Source: TWA4 sp045121095 (GTDB lineage: Bacteria > Bacillota > Clostridia > Lachnospirales > Lachnospiraceae). Taken from it: 29,736 bases of DNA. The first letter of the stretch is position 1, and every line of letters begins with the position of its first letter. The stretch lies in assembly GCA_045121095.1 (NCBI GenBank), contig JBGVFN010000029.1, positions 1 through 29,736 of the forward strand, written 5' to 3'. The notes below the pieces were generated by a model. The model was not told where the DNA came from. It saw only the letters and a list, made by a program, of their open reading frames with translations, and did not search any database. Below, piece by piece: positions 7,072 through 14,802 of the stretch. A program made the position numbers and the translations under genes.

Positions 7072-8034
7072 TTATAATGCCAGGAAAGAAACCAGACACA
7101 TGAAAACAGTGATAATGCTAAATACGGTTACGATTCTTGTCTCAGACCATCCCAGTGCTTCAAAATGATGATGAATGGGAGCCATCTTAAAAAGACGTTT
7201 ACCGCCAGTTTTCTTAAAATAAGCTACCTGAAGCATAACGGAAACCGTTTCCATCAGGTAAATAAATCCTACTAATACAATATACAGGGGCATATTGGTC
7301 ATAAATGCCGCGGAAACTACAAAACCGCCCAGGGCCAGAGAACCGGTATCCCCCATAAATACCTTGGCCGGATAACAGTTAAACAGTAAAAATCCTGCCA
7401 GACCGCCGGCTACTGCTGCACAGACCGGTTCAATTCCTGCATCAGTCATAACGGAGATCACGGTAAAAAATACTGCCACCATTAAAGTTACACTGCTGCA
7501 CAGACCATCCAGACCATCGGTCAGATTTACGCCATTGTCAGTACCAAGCACGATAATAAAATATGCAGGAATGAACAGCCAGCCCAGTTCCAGTTTAATG
7601 GAAGTAAAGGGAATCAGCATGTAAGTTCCAGGAACTTCTCTGCTCATAAGGTAATAGCAGAAAACAGCAGCTACCAGCAGCTGAAGAAACAGCTTCTGTC
7701 CAGGCTTCAGACCCTCATTATGCTTCATAACGATCTTAATAAAGTCATCCAGGAAACCAACCAGACCAAATCCGACTGTTACAAACAGAATCGGAACAAT
7801 CGCCGGATAATCTTTTACAAAAAAGAGACAGGTTACAATAATTCCCAGAACAAAGGCAATGCCGCCCATGGTGGGAGTTCCCTGCTTTTTCAGATGACTC
7901 TGAGGACCATCTTCTCTGATATACTGACCAAACTTTAATTTATAAAGAATCGGAATCAGACATTTACATGCAATCGCACTGATCACAAAAGATACCAGCG
8001 CCGGAATAATGGCACTATTAAAATTCATACTCAT
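7072..8034 (-). CDS. mraY: Phospho-N-acetylmuramoyl-pentapeptide-transferase
   Basis: Integral membrane enzyme that transfers phospho-MurNAc-pentapeptide to undecaprenyl phosphate, giving lipid I. It has about 320 residues with ten hydrophobic segments. Family motifs are KKQGTPTMGGIAF, GFLDDFIKI (aspartate pair), NLTDGLDGL, FMGDTGSLALGG and the cytoplasmic histidine motif APIHHHFEALGW. A GTG lies 9 bases further upstream, but it is inside the ribosome binding site AGAGGTG. The ATG at 8034 has correct spacing (AGAGG then 8 bases), so I take that start. It follows the SpoVD-type PBP by 125 bp; murE, which lies between them in Bacillus, is absent. The gap 8035-8159 has no gene. Confidence 0.96.
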   Translation of the reverse strand: MSMNFNSAIIPALVSFVISAIACKCLIPILYKLKFGQYIREDGPQSHLKKQGTPTMGGIAFVLGIIVTCLFFVKDYPAIVPILFVTVGFGLVGFLDDFIKIVMKHNEGLKPGQKLFLQLLVAAVFCYYLMSREVPGTYMLIPFTSIKLELGWLFIPAYFIIVLGTDNGVNLTDGLDGLCSSVTLMVAVFFTVISVMTDAGIEPVCAAVAGGLAGFLLFNCYPAKVFMGDTGSLALGGFVVSAAFMTNMPLYIVLVGFIYLMETVSVMLQVAYFKKTGGKRLFKMAPIHHHFEALGWSETRIVTVFSIITVFMCLVSFLAL

Positions 8035-8159
8035 AATATTCACCTCTAATATGTATTTTCATCCGCGCAAACTCAGACACATGATCCATGCCAAAGCGCA
8101 GGCGGATTTATCGTATTTTCGTGGATACTCCGTAATCATATCGCCCGCGTGGTCCGCTG

Positions 8160-9911
8160 TCAATAGCGTTCTTCCATAAAAGGAAGGATATTTTCCAGTA
8201 TTTCTGCTGCCGCAGGCGCACATACAGTACCGCCATAATAAACACCTTCCGGTTCATTGACCAGAACAAGAACCGCGATCTGTGGGTCATCCACCGGAGT
8301 AAATCCCACAAAGGAAGAGATATATTTGCCGTTTCCCCGGGGCAACTTTTCAGAAGTAGCCGTCTTTCCTCCAATGCGGTACCCTTCAATATAGGCTTTA
8401 TTTCCGCCGCCTTCTGCCACAACTGCCTCTAAAATGGTGCGGGCCGTGGCACTTACATCCTCGTCCAATACCTGTCCTTCTGTCTCCCAGTCAAAATATT
8501 CCACCTCATTTCCCGATGAATCTTCCACATATTTGCCAAAATGAGGGGTAATGGCATTTCCGCCATTGATGAGGGAACAGATGGTAGTCAGATGTCTTAA
8601 CGGTGTCAGCTGAAAAGACTGACCAAAGGATATGGTAGCCAATTCTACCTCTCCAATGTTTTCCAGACTGTGCATGATGGTTCCGGCTTCACCTGGAATA
8701 TCCACACCAGTCTTTTCCAGAATCCGGAATTGTTTGATATATTTCATGAACGTTTCTGCCCCCAGACGCAGCCCCACTTCTATAAATACCGGATTGCAGG
8801 AATTCATGGTGGCCTGCACAAAGCTCTCACTGCCGTGCCCTCCGGTCTTGTGGCAGCGGATCTTCCGATCTTCCACAATTTTATATCCAGGACAGAAAAA
8901 ACTGTCCTCCGGTGTCACCACTCCCTCTGCCAGCCCGGCTGACAAAGTAATAATTTTAAATGTGGAACCTGGTTCATAGGTATCATTGATACAGAAATTT
9001 CGCCACATGCCATTACGCAGATTGGAACGTTCTTCTTCACTGAGAGCCGATAATTCTTCCTCAGAATAAGCGGTTCCATCTTCATGATACAGGGTAAACG
9101 GATCATTCAGATCATACTCCGGCACATCTGCCATGGCATAAATCTCCCCATTTTGCGGGTTCATTACAATAATACTTACATGAAGTGCCGATTTTTCTTC
9201 ATACAAGCTTTCCGCAGTCTGCTGTGCAAAAGACTGCACATCACTGTCCAGCGTCAGATAAAGATTCTTTCCTGCCACCGGTTCAACCCGCGTTTCAGCC
9301 TCCTCCGTCAGTTCCACACCGGATGCATCCGTGGGTGTAAGAATGGTTCCATTGGTACCCTGAAGCAGGTCATCATATTCTACTTCCAGCCCCAAAATCC
9401 CCTGGTTATCGCTGCCGGTAAATCCCAGAAGCTTGCTTGCCAGGGTTCCATAAGGATAATAGCGTTTATAATCTTCATCTACTTTAACGCCTTTCATATG
9501 CAGCGCCCTGATTTTATCTCCTGTATCCTTACCCACATTGGTGGCAACCACCTCTCTGGAGCTGTATTTTTCCACTTTTTTACGGACATTTTCTTCGGAA
9601 AGTTCCAAAATCTCTGTAAGCTTGCTGATGACCAGTTCCGGTTCTTCTACCTGATTATGAACAACCGAAACGGTACATACTGTCCGGTTTCCCGCCAGTA
9701 ACGTACCGTTTCGGTCATAAATCTCGCCTCTTGCTGCCTTAATCGCGCGTTCACGCTGCTGCACATCGGACGCTTCTTCTTCATAATAGGCACTCTGCCA
9801 GACCATCAGCCAGATCATACGTCCGGCTACTCCGGCCAGCAGCAGAAAACAAGCTCCCGCAAATACCAGGGTTCGCATCTTCATAGGAAAACGTGAAAAT
9901 TCATACCGCAC
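8160..9911 (-). CDS. spoVD: Class B penicillin-binding protein, SpoVD-type
   Basis: Transpeptidase that cross-links peptidoglycan stem peptides outside the membrane. The 583 residues show a membrane anchor (about 14-36), a dimerisation/pedestal domain starting with RGEIYDRNGTLLA (61-73), and a transpeptidase domain with the active-site STFK tetrad (Ser316, Lys319) and SCN (371-373). The third motif reads KTA (516-518) in GGKTATSEK, not the usual KTG. There is no C-terminal PASTA domain, unlike Bacillus SpoVD. Being second of two tandem PBPs matches pbpB-spoVD order in Bacillus, where SpoVD makes the spore cortex with SpoVE. The GTG start has AGGTG about 5 bases upstream. The sporulation role is inferred from position; a vegetative role is possible. 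Confidence 0.85.
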   Translation of the reverse strand: MRYEFSRFPMKMRTLVFAGACFLLLAGVAGRMIWLMVWQSAYYEEEASDVQQRERAIKAARGEIYDRNGTLLAGNRTVCTVSVVHNQVEEPELVISKLTEILELSEENVRKKVEKYSSREVVATNVGKDTGDKIRALHMKGVKVDEDYKRYYPYGTLASKLLGFTGSDNQGILGLEVEYDDLLQGTNGTILTPTDASGVELTEEAETRVEPVAGKNLYLTLDSDVQSFAQQTAESLYEEKSALHVSIIVMNPQNGEIYAMADVPEYDLNDPFTLYHEDGTAYSEEELSALSEEERSNLRNGMWRNFCINDTYEPGSTFKIITLSAGLAEGVVTPEDSFFCPGYKIVEDRKIRCHKTGGHGSESFVQATMNSCNPVFIEVGLRLGAETFMKYIKQFRILEKTGVDIPGEAGTIMHSLENIGEVELATISFGQSFQLTPLRHLTTICSLINGGNAITPHFGKYVEDSSGNEVEYFDWETEGQVLDEDVSATARTILEAVVAEGGGNKAYIEGYRIGGKTATSEKLPRGNGKYISSFVGFTPVDDPQIAVLVLVNEPEGVYYGGTVCAPAAAEILENILPFMEERY

Positions 9912-9973
9912 ACCATCACCTGCAGGATATCTTCTTCCTATCTTATGCGCACCCTCCGCGGTCTAATCATACT

Positions 9974-12214
9974 TTATTCTTCTGTATTGGTATTTCCGGA
10001 CCGCGCCTGATCGGCTGCCTGGCGAATACGCTCTGCTTCCTGCTCTTCTTCCAGATTTTCAATGATGGAAGCATCATCTTCAATGATTTCTTCATCCTCA
10101 GGGGATGTAAAATCTCCATGTTCATCCGAAACTTCTTCATCGGAAACAGGATAAATATTTAAATACGGAAGAATCTGTTCCAAAGCTGCTTTACACACAT
10201 CCTTTGCCTGATAAGTATTCTGTGCCTTTTCACAATTCGGTTCATCTACAATGGCGTAGACTACAACTTCCGGGTCATATGCAGGGACAACGGACATAAA
10301 AGAAACCGTATACGCTTCATCCGCATCTCCCTGATTATTCTTCTCAGCAGTACCTGTTTTACCGCCGATTTCATAACCTTCAATCTGTACGCGGCTGCCA
10401 GTACCATTTTCAACAACCTGCAGCAGTGCTTCTTTTAAATATTCGCTGGTACTCTTGCTGACCGTCTGGCGGACCAGTATTGGTTCCACATTCTGTACCA
10501 CATTGCCTTCGTTGTCTACTACCTGCTTCACCACATGAGGTTTGTAATAATTTCCTCCATTTACGATGGAAGAATATGCAGCACACATCTGCACCATGGT
10601 TACGTAAAAGTTCTGACCAAAAGAATTGGTCGCAAGGTCAACGGATGTCATATTGTATGCATGATAAATCTGATTGGAACAGGACAGTTCATCCGGCAGA
10701 TCAACTCCTGTCAGCTGACCAAAATTAAATTTCTCCTGATATTCACAGAATGCTTCTACTCCAATTTCAGCACCCATCTGCATCAGTGCATCGTTGCACG
10801 AAGCCATCAATGCCCCCGTTATATCCAGCGAACCATGACCACTCCGTTTGTGGCAATGAATACGGCAGTTCCCATAAACTCCTGATCCATCACAAACGTA
10901 ACGGCTGGAGGTATCCAGCAAATCTTCTTCCAGCCCTGCTGCTATGGTAAAAATCTTAGCCGTAGAACCAGGCTCATAACTGCTGGTGGTACAGAAATTT
11001 CTCCACCGCATCAACAGCGCCTCCGATTTTTCCTCCTCTGTCATGGCTTCAATCTCTTCTTCTGAATAAATATCTGTCAGATCGCTGGGATCGTTGGGAT
11101 CAAACTGCCGGCTGGATGCCATGGCATAAATCTCGCCATTATTGGGATTCATGACCATCAGGGCGGTTACATTACTGCCTACTTCTTCTTCATATTTATT
11201 AATGATATCTTCACAGATTCCCTGAATATACGCATCAATCGTGGTCACAAGGGAATATCCGTCCGTTTCCTGAATGGTCTGAATTTCTACAGAAGATTCT
11301 TCGTTCAGATATCCGTATTTACGGCCGTTGATTCCACTGAGAAGATCATCATACTGTGCTTCCAGCCCTGCTACACCACCGTTTGAATTGGAAAATCCAA
11401 TGGTTGTGGATGCCAGGGAACCGTAAGGATAAATCCGTTTCTGGCTGGTCTCAAAATAAACACCGACAATTTTACCTTTCTTCTCTGTATCTTCATCATC
11501 AGAACCGGTATGTGAGAAAAACTCTTTCACTGCCTGAAAAGCAGTTACCAGCGGATTAGCTGATTCTTCCTGTTCAGAAGACTCTGCTGCTTGAGACTCT
11601 CCAGCAGTTTCCGATGCTTCGGAAGCTTTTGTTTCACCCGTGGATGACTCCCCGGAATCAGCAGCTCCTTTCTTATCTTCTGTTTCCTCTGAAGTTACAC
11701 TGGTCTCCTCTTCTGTCTCACTTTCTCCTGAAGTTTCCTCATTCTCATAAGCTTCTTTATAATCCAGGAACTTCTGCATTTCTTCTTCGGAAAGCTTTTT
11801 CTTATAAATCTGATAGTATGATTTTTTATTATTTGTAATAAGTGTTTCCAGTTCTTCCCGGTCATAACCATAGCATTCTACCAATGCAGTAATCGTGGCT
11901 TCCATATTATCTTCATCTGCTATGATATTTTTCGGTTCCAGAATCAGATTATACTGATTTTCATTATAGGCCAGACTGGTGCCGTTTCGGTCCAGAATCT
12001 GCCCCCGCTCTGCCTGGATTGTCTGACTGTCATAGGCCATCTGAGTCAGAATCTTCTTGTTATAATTTTCCCCATCATATCGGTTAATTCGTATGATCTG
12101 AAATAATAAAAAACACATTAAGCCCAGTACCACAAGGAATACCAGGCCTGTTCTCATTTTGATATATTTTGCGACCCGTCTTGGTGCGGGCCGCTTTTTC
12201 TTTTTTTTACTCAT
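9974..12214 (-). CDS. Class B penicillin-binding protein, PbpB/FtsI-type
   Basis: Probable septal transpeptidase partner of FtsW. The 746 residues comprise a very basic N-terminus (SKKKKKRPAPRR), a membrane anchor (about 22-41), a pedestal domain with RGQILDRNGTSLAYN (70-84), and a transpeptidase domain with STAK (417-420), SCN (472-474) and KTG (619-621). Two features are unusual. A Ser/Glu/Thr-rich, presumably disordered insert of about 90 residues (157-245) interrupts the pedestal domain. The C-terminal 60 residues are strongly acidic (about 690-735). There are no PASTA domains. The start overlaps ftsL by 8 bases, with AAGGAAG upstream. The order mraZ-rsmH-ftsL-pbp-pbp supports an FtsI/PbpB role. 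Confidence 0.9.
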   Translation of the reverse strand: MSKKKKKRPAPRRVAKYIKMRTGLVFLVVLGLMCFLLFQIIRINRYDGENYNKKILTQMAYDSQTIQAERGQILDRNGTSLAYNENQYNLILEPKNIIADEDNMEATITALVECYGYDREELETLITNNKKSYYQIYKKKLSEEEMQKFLDYKEAYENEETSGESETEEETSVTSEETEDKKGAADSGESSTGETKASEASETAGESQAAESSEQEESANPLVTAFQAVKEFFSHTGSDDEDTEKKGKIVGVYFETSQKRIYPYGSLASTTIGFSNSNGGVAGLEAQYDDLLSGINGRKYGYLNEESSVEIQTIQETDGYSLVTTIDAYIQGICEDIINKYEEEVGSNVTALMVMNPNNGEIYAMASSRQFDPNDPSDLTDIYSEEEIEAMTEEEKSEALLMRWRNFCTTSSYEPGSTAKIFTIAAGLEEDLLDTSSRYVCDGSGVYGNCRIHCHKRSGHGSLDITGALMASCNDALMQMGAEIGVEAFCEYQEKFNFGQLTGVDLPDELSCSNQIYHAYNMTSVDLATNSFGQNFYVTMVQMCAAYSSIVNGGNYYKPHVVKQVVDNEGNVVQNVEPILVRQTVSKSTSEYLKEALLQVVENGTGSRVQIEGYEIGGKTGTAEKNNQGDADEAYTVSFMSVVPAYDPEVVVYAIVDEPNCEKAQNTYQAKDVCKAALEQILPYLNIYPVSDEEVSDEHGDFTSPEDEEIIEDDASIIENLEEEQEAERIRQAADQARSGNTNTEE

Positions 12215-12662
12215 TTGGAATATCTTCCTTCTGTCTTACATATTCTGAATCAGAGCCTTCGAAATAAACGATCTGAGACTCATCTGCAGGTACCATGCCC
12301 AATTCCTCTGTCGCTTTTTTGCGAATCGTATCCAGGCTTGTACTGTTTGTGATCTCATTCTGCAGATCCTGATTCTCCTGACGGATCGTTTCCAGACTGC
12401 TCTGCAGAGTTGAAATATTCTTGGTCAGCGCAGTTACTTCTGTTTTGGAGTGAATGTACATGGCAGAGAAAATCATGATACATGTGCAGGCAATTGCAAC
12501 TGCAAATACATACGCAACCGGAATGATATTAACTGCACTGCGTGGAAGTACCCGCCGCTGTCTCTTCTTTGCCGGTTTTCTCTCGACTTGTCTTTCTTCC
12601 TGTTCTCTTACGGCAGAACTACCATTCACCAGGTATCTGCGCTGGGTCTTGTACTCAGGCAT
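12207..12662 (-). CDS. ftsL: Cell division protein FtsL
   Basis: Small bitopic division protein that pairs with FtsB/DivIC through a coiled coil. The 151 residues have a basic cytoplasmic region (about 1-42, with KPAKKRQRRVLPR), one membrane segment (about 46-68) and a heptad-like region (about 70-112: SKTEVTALTKNISTLQSSLE and onward). A short acidic tail follows. It lies 12 bases after rsmH and overlaps the next PBP by 8 bases, with GGGGGA before its ATG. FtsL sequences are poorly conserved; the call is based on topology, size and the position between rsmH and the first PBP. Confidence 0.88.
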   Translation of the reverse strand: MPEYKTQRRYLVNGSSAVREQEERQVERKPAKKRQRRVLPRSAVNIIPVAYVFAVAIACTCIMIFSAMYIHSKTEVTALTKNISTLQSSLETIRQENQDLQNEITNSTSLDTIRKKATEELGMVPADESQIVYFEGSDSEYVRQKEDIPNE

Positions 12663-12674
12663 CTTACATCCCCC

Positions 12675-13619
12675 TTATCTTTTTTCAAATATTCGGAGCT
12701 TTGCACTTTTTGATCGTTTGTTTTGTGCAATTTCCTCTTTTGTGGGCAGTATCGGTTTTCGTGTAACCGCCCGTCCTTTGCTCTGTTTGCCACACACGCA
12801 AACCGGAAATTCCGGCGGGCAGGTGCATGGATTTTCATTCTTTTTAAACTGATTTTTCACAATCCGGTCTTCCAGAGACTGGAATGTAATGATGCAGAGC
12901 CTGCCGCCCGGTGCAAGTCTGTCGATCATAGCATCTATAGAATCAGTCAGTACATCCAGTTCATGATTCACTTCAATGCGCAGGGCCTGAAATGTTCTCT
13001 TGGCAGGATGTCCGCCTGCATTTCTCGCTTTGGCAGGAATGGATGCCCGGATAATATCCACCAGCTGTGTGGTGGTCTCAATGGGAGCAATCTCCCGTTC
13101 CTTCAAAATACGGTCCACAATGTTTCTGGCATATCGTTCTTCACCGTAATCCCACAGGATCCTAAGCAGTTCCTCTTTTGAACAGGTATTGACCAGATCT
13201 GCTGCTGTCACAGGATTACGCTGGTCCATGCGCATATCCAGAGGTCCCTCCATTCGATAAGTGAATCCTCTGGAAGCCTCATCCAACTGAAATGAACTAA
13301 CTCCCAGATCCAGCATAATGCCATCTACCTGATCCACCCCCAGTGAATCCAGTACCAGCGGCATGTCCACATAATTGCTGCGGACAATCTTAATCTGATT
13401 GCTCCAGGGCTCCAGTCTCTTAGTTGCCGCCGCAATGGCATCTGCATCCTGATCGATACAGATGACCCGCCCGGTTCCATCCAGTCTTTTCAGAACTTCC
13501 TGTGTATGACCACCAAATCCCATGGTTCCATCCACGATCACTGCTCCCGGTTTCAAATTCAGTCCATCCACGGTCTCTTTTAACAGTACCGATACATGAT
13601 TAAATGCAATCTGTTCCAT
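12675..13619 (-). CDS. rsmH: 16S rRNA (cytosine(1402)-N(4))-methyltransferase
   Basis: SAM-dependent enzyme (formerly MraW) that methylates N4 of C1402 in 16S rRNA near the ribosomal P site. With the ATG at 13619 it has 314 residues, the family norm. Motifs include HVSVLLKETVDGL, the SAM-binding VDGTMGFGGHTQEVL, DQDADAI, MLDLGVSSFQLDEASRGFTYR, and HPAKRTFQALRIEVN. Longer reading frames reach back into mraZ, but AAAGGAAG 5-6 bases before this ATG and the conserved N-terminus MEQIAFNHVSVLL favour it. The C-terminus contains a Cys-rich segment (CTCPPEFPVCVCGK), common in this family. Confidence 0.96.
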   Translation of the reverse strand: MEQIAFNHVSVLLKETVDGLNLKPGAVIVDGTMGFGGHTQEVLKRLDGTGRVICIDQDADAIAAATKRLEPWSNQIKIVRSNYVDMPLVLDSLGVDQVDGIMLDLGVSSFQLDEASRGFTYRMEGPLDMRMDQRNPVTAADLVNTCSKEELLRILWDYGEERYARNIVDRILKEREIAPIETTTQLVDIIRASIPAKARNAGGHPAKRTFQALRIEVNHELDVLTDSIDAMIDRLAPGGRLCIITFQSLEDRIVKNQFKKNENPCTCPPEFPVCVCGKQSKGRAVTRKPILPTKEEIAQNKRSKSAKLRIFEKR

Positions 13620-13629
13620 CTTACTTCCT

Positions 13630-14058
13630 TTAGAACTCATATTTTTCCACGCTTGCGCGGATATCTGCGGTTGACTCATACGTGCTGTTTGCTTCCCAGA
13701 TCGTCCGGTTCCAGATTTCCACCCGGTCGCCCATACCAGAAAGCGTAATCTCCTTCTCCAGCTCTGCCGCTTCCCGCAAATGAGCCGGAATCAGGATCTT
13801 GCCCTGTTTATCCGGTACACAAGGTTCCGCATTGCCCAGAAAATAACGGATAAACTTCTGTCCCTGTTCATCGCTGGCCGGAATCGCCTTTAACTTGGCC
13901 ATCCGTTTTACCCACTCAGTTTTAGAGTACAGATTCAGACAACGGATGTCATATCCCCGGGTAATAACAACCACATCTCCCAGAGAACTGCGAAAACGTG
14001 CAGGAATGATCACTCTTCCCTTACTGTCAAGGGAGTGATTAAACCTTCCATAAAGCAT
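13630..14058 (-). CDS. mraZ: Transcriptional regulator MraZ
   Basis: DNA-binding, ring-forming protein that controls the dcw operon from its first position. With the ATG at 14058 it has 142 residues, the usual size, and starts MLYGRFNHSLDSKGRVIIP. Both SpoVT/AbrB-like half-domains are visible: DSKGRVIIPARFR near the N-terminus and DKQGKILIPAHLREAAEL in the middle. The open frame extends to a GTG at 14172, but that start has no ribosome binding site and would lie inside the candidate operator. Start codons at 14097 and 14091 (MEMEDLF...) are other options. None of the starts has a strong Shine-Dalgarno, so the exact N-terminus is uncertain. Confidence 0.92.
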   Translation of the reverse strand: MLYGRFNHSLDSKGRVIIPARFRSSLGDVVVITRGYDIRCLNLYSKTEWVKRMAKLKAIPASDEQGQKFIRYFLGNAEPCVPDKQGKILIPAHLREAAELEKEITLSGMGDRVEIWNRTIWEANSTYESTADIRASVEKYEF

Positions 14059-14148
14059 ATTCAGATCAAATTCCGCAAACAGATCCTCCATCTCCATTGA
14101 ATTCCCGCTTTCTACTGACACCTTCGTATGTTTTAGCGTATCTTTGTT

Positions 14149-14175
14149 GCACAAAATTGCACTTTGAGCCACTTT
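14149..14175 (-). promoter_or_regulatory. Candidate MraZ operator
   Basis: On the minus strand three 7-base units repeat with an exact period of 10: AAAGTGG, CTC, AAAGTGC, AAT, TTTGTGC. They lie just downstream of the mraZ -10 box, over the expected transcription start. The pattern is close to the AAAGTGK-N3 repeats described for MraZ in Mollicutes and similar in layout to TGGGN repeats in E. coli. Confidence 0.6.
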
Positions 14176-14182
14176 GGAGATT

Positions 14183-14210
14183 ATTTTAGCACAGGACGAG
14201 CAAGTTGCAA
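14183..14210 (-). promoter_or_regulatory. Candidate dcw operon promoter (mraZ)
   Basis: On the minus strand TTGCAA (14205-14210), 16 bases, then TGCTAAAAT, an extended -10 (hexamer 14183-14188). It is the best promoter-like sequence upstream of mraZ and places the start of transcription at the MraZ-type repeats. Confidence 0.6.
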
Positions 14211-14242
14211 AGGGGTTTTTTTGTTTTTTTTAGACGGACGTT

Positions 14243-14383
14243 CCAGTACCAGTATACCCTTCCGGGACCCGCTCTCGCTCGTCCCAAACGCAGCGGTACT
14301 AAGATTTTTCAGCGCTGTCGCTTGAAAAATCAAGTGCCGGCGTTTGTGATGGTCCCTTCAGGGTATACTGGTACTTCCACTGG
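14243..14383. repeat. Large imperfect inverted repeat upstream of mraZ (141 bp)
   Basis: The left arm from 14243 and the right arm ending at 14383 pair in blocks: GTACCAGTATACCCT (15 bp exact), GGGACC, AAACGC, CGG-ACT and GATTTTTCA, with GCG/CGC closing a 4-base loop at about 14315. The outer T-rich and A-rich flanks (14223-14230, 14391-14397) also pair weakly. There is no T-run after the stem in either direction, so it is not a standard terminator. It lies 33 bp upstream of the dcw -35 box. It could be a MITE-like insertion, a cruciform or a structured RNA. Confidence 0.75.
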
Positions 14384-14681
14384 GTTTCGCTTAAAAAATG
14401 TGGGGATATGGCGGTGATTTGTTGGTTCTTTCTGGGGCTTAGGTTTTCTGTTTCTATTAAAATTTCGAACTTTTTTGAAAATAGTAACAATTTAGCAAGG
14501 GCTGAACTGTCTTGGATTTATTTAAAGGCATTCGTTATTTTTTGTAGAAATTAATATTTATTTTTTGAAACTGAGTCTTCGGCAGGATATCCAAATATAA
14601 GAACAGACCTGATTCATTACTTACTTTTTGTTTCATTCTTGCTTTTATGTTTTCTCCCCATGTATATTGTGCCAAAATACA
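14384..14681. other. AT-rich intergenic stretch
   Basis: Noncoding, AT-rich. The only structure I can identify is a partial copy of the interspersed repeat near 14484-14515. No credible reading frame with a ribosome binding site is present on either strand. Confidence 0.5.
14484..14515 (-). repeat. Partial interspersed repeat (copy F)
   Basis: GTAACAATTTAGCAAGGGCTGAACTGTCTTGGA resembles the right end of the family in reverse orientation (copy D: GTAACAGTTCAGCCTTGCTGAACTGTCTTGAA). Only this end hairpin region is left. Confidence 0.6.
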
Positions 14682-14753
14682 GCACTGCCAGACATGCAAC
14701 TCCTGTAGATGACATTTTTAGTCATCGGAAGGAGTTCGTATGTCTGGCAGTGC
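14682..14753. repeat. 72-bp near-perfect hairpin downstream of lgt
   Basis: Arms pair as GCACTGCCAGACAT (14 bp), AACTCCT (7 bp) and GATGAC (6 bp), with two small internal loops and the 7-base loop ATTTTTA. It lies 46 bp after the lgt stop. On the minus strand it is followed by TGTATTTTGG, a poor T-run, so termination is possible but not typical. Confidence 0.75.
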
Positions 14754-14802
14754 GTTCGTTGGACAATGTTACTTTTCTATTGCGTCCGTTGGACAATATT
14801 AC
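14751..14802. repeat. 22-bp direct repeats at the lgt stop codon
   Basis: TGCGTTCGTTGGACAATGTTAC (14751-14772, shown here in two parts: TGCGTTCGTT, GGACAATGTTAC) recurs at 14781-14802 with two mismatches and an 8-bp spacer. The second copy contains the lgt stop codon; the first copy abuts the 72-bp hairpin. Confidence 0.7.

Noticed and set aside
14059..14172. 38-residue N-terminal extension of MraZ
   Set aside because: Its GTG lacks an RBS and lies in the candidate operator at the transcription start; the 142-residue form has the usual family length.
14205..14417. Plus-strand 70-residue reading frame between mraZ and lgt
   Set aside because: It lies entirely across the large inverted repeat, has no good ribosome binding site and no recognisable domain.
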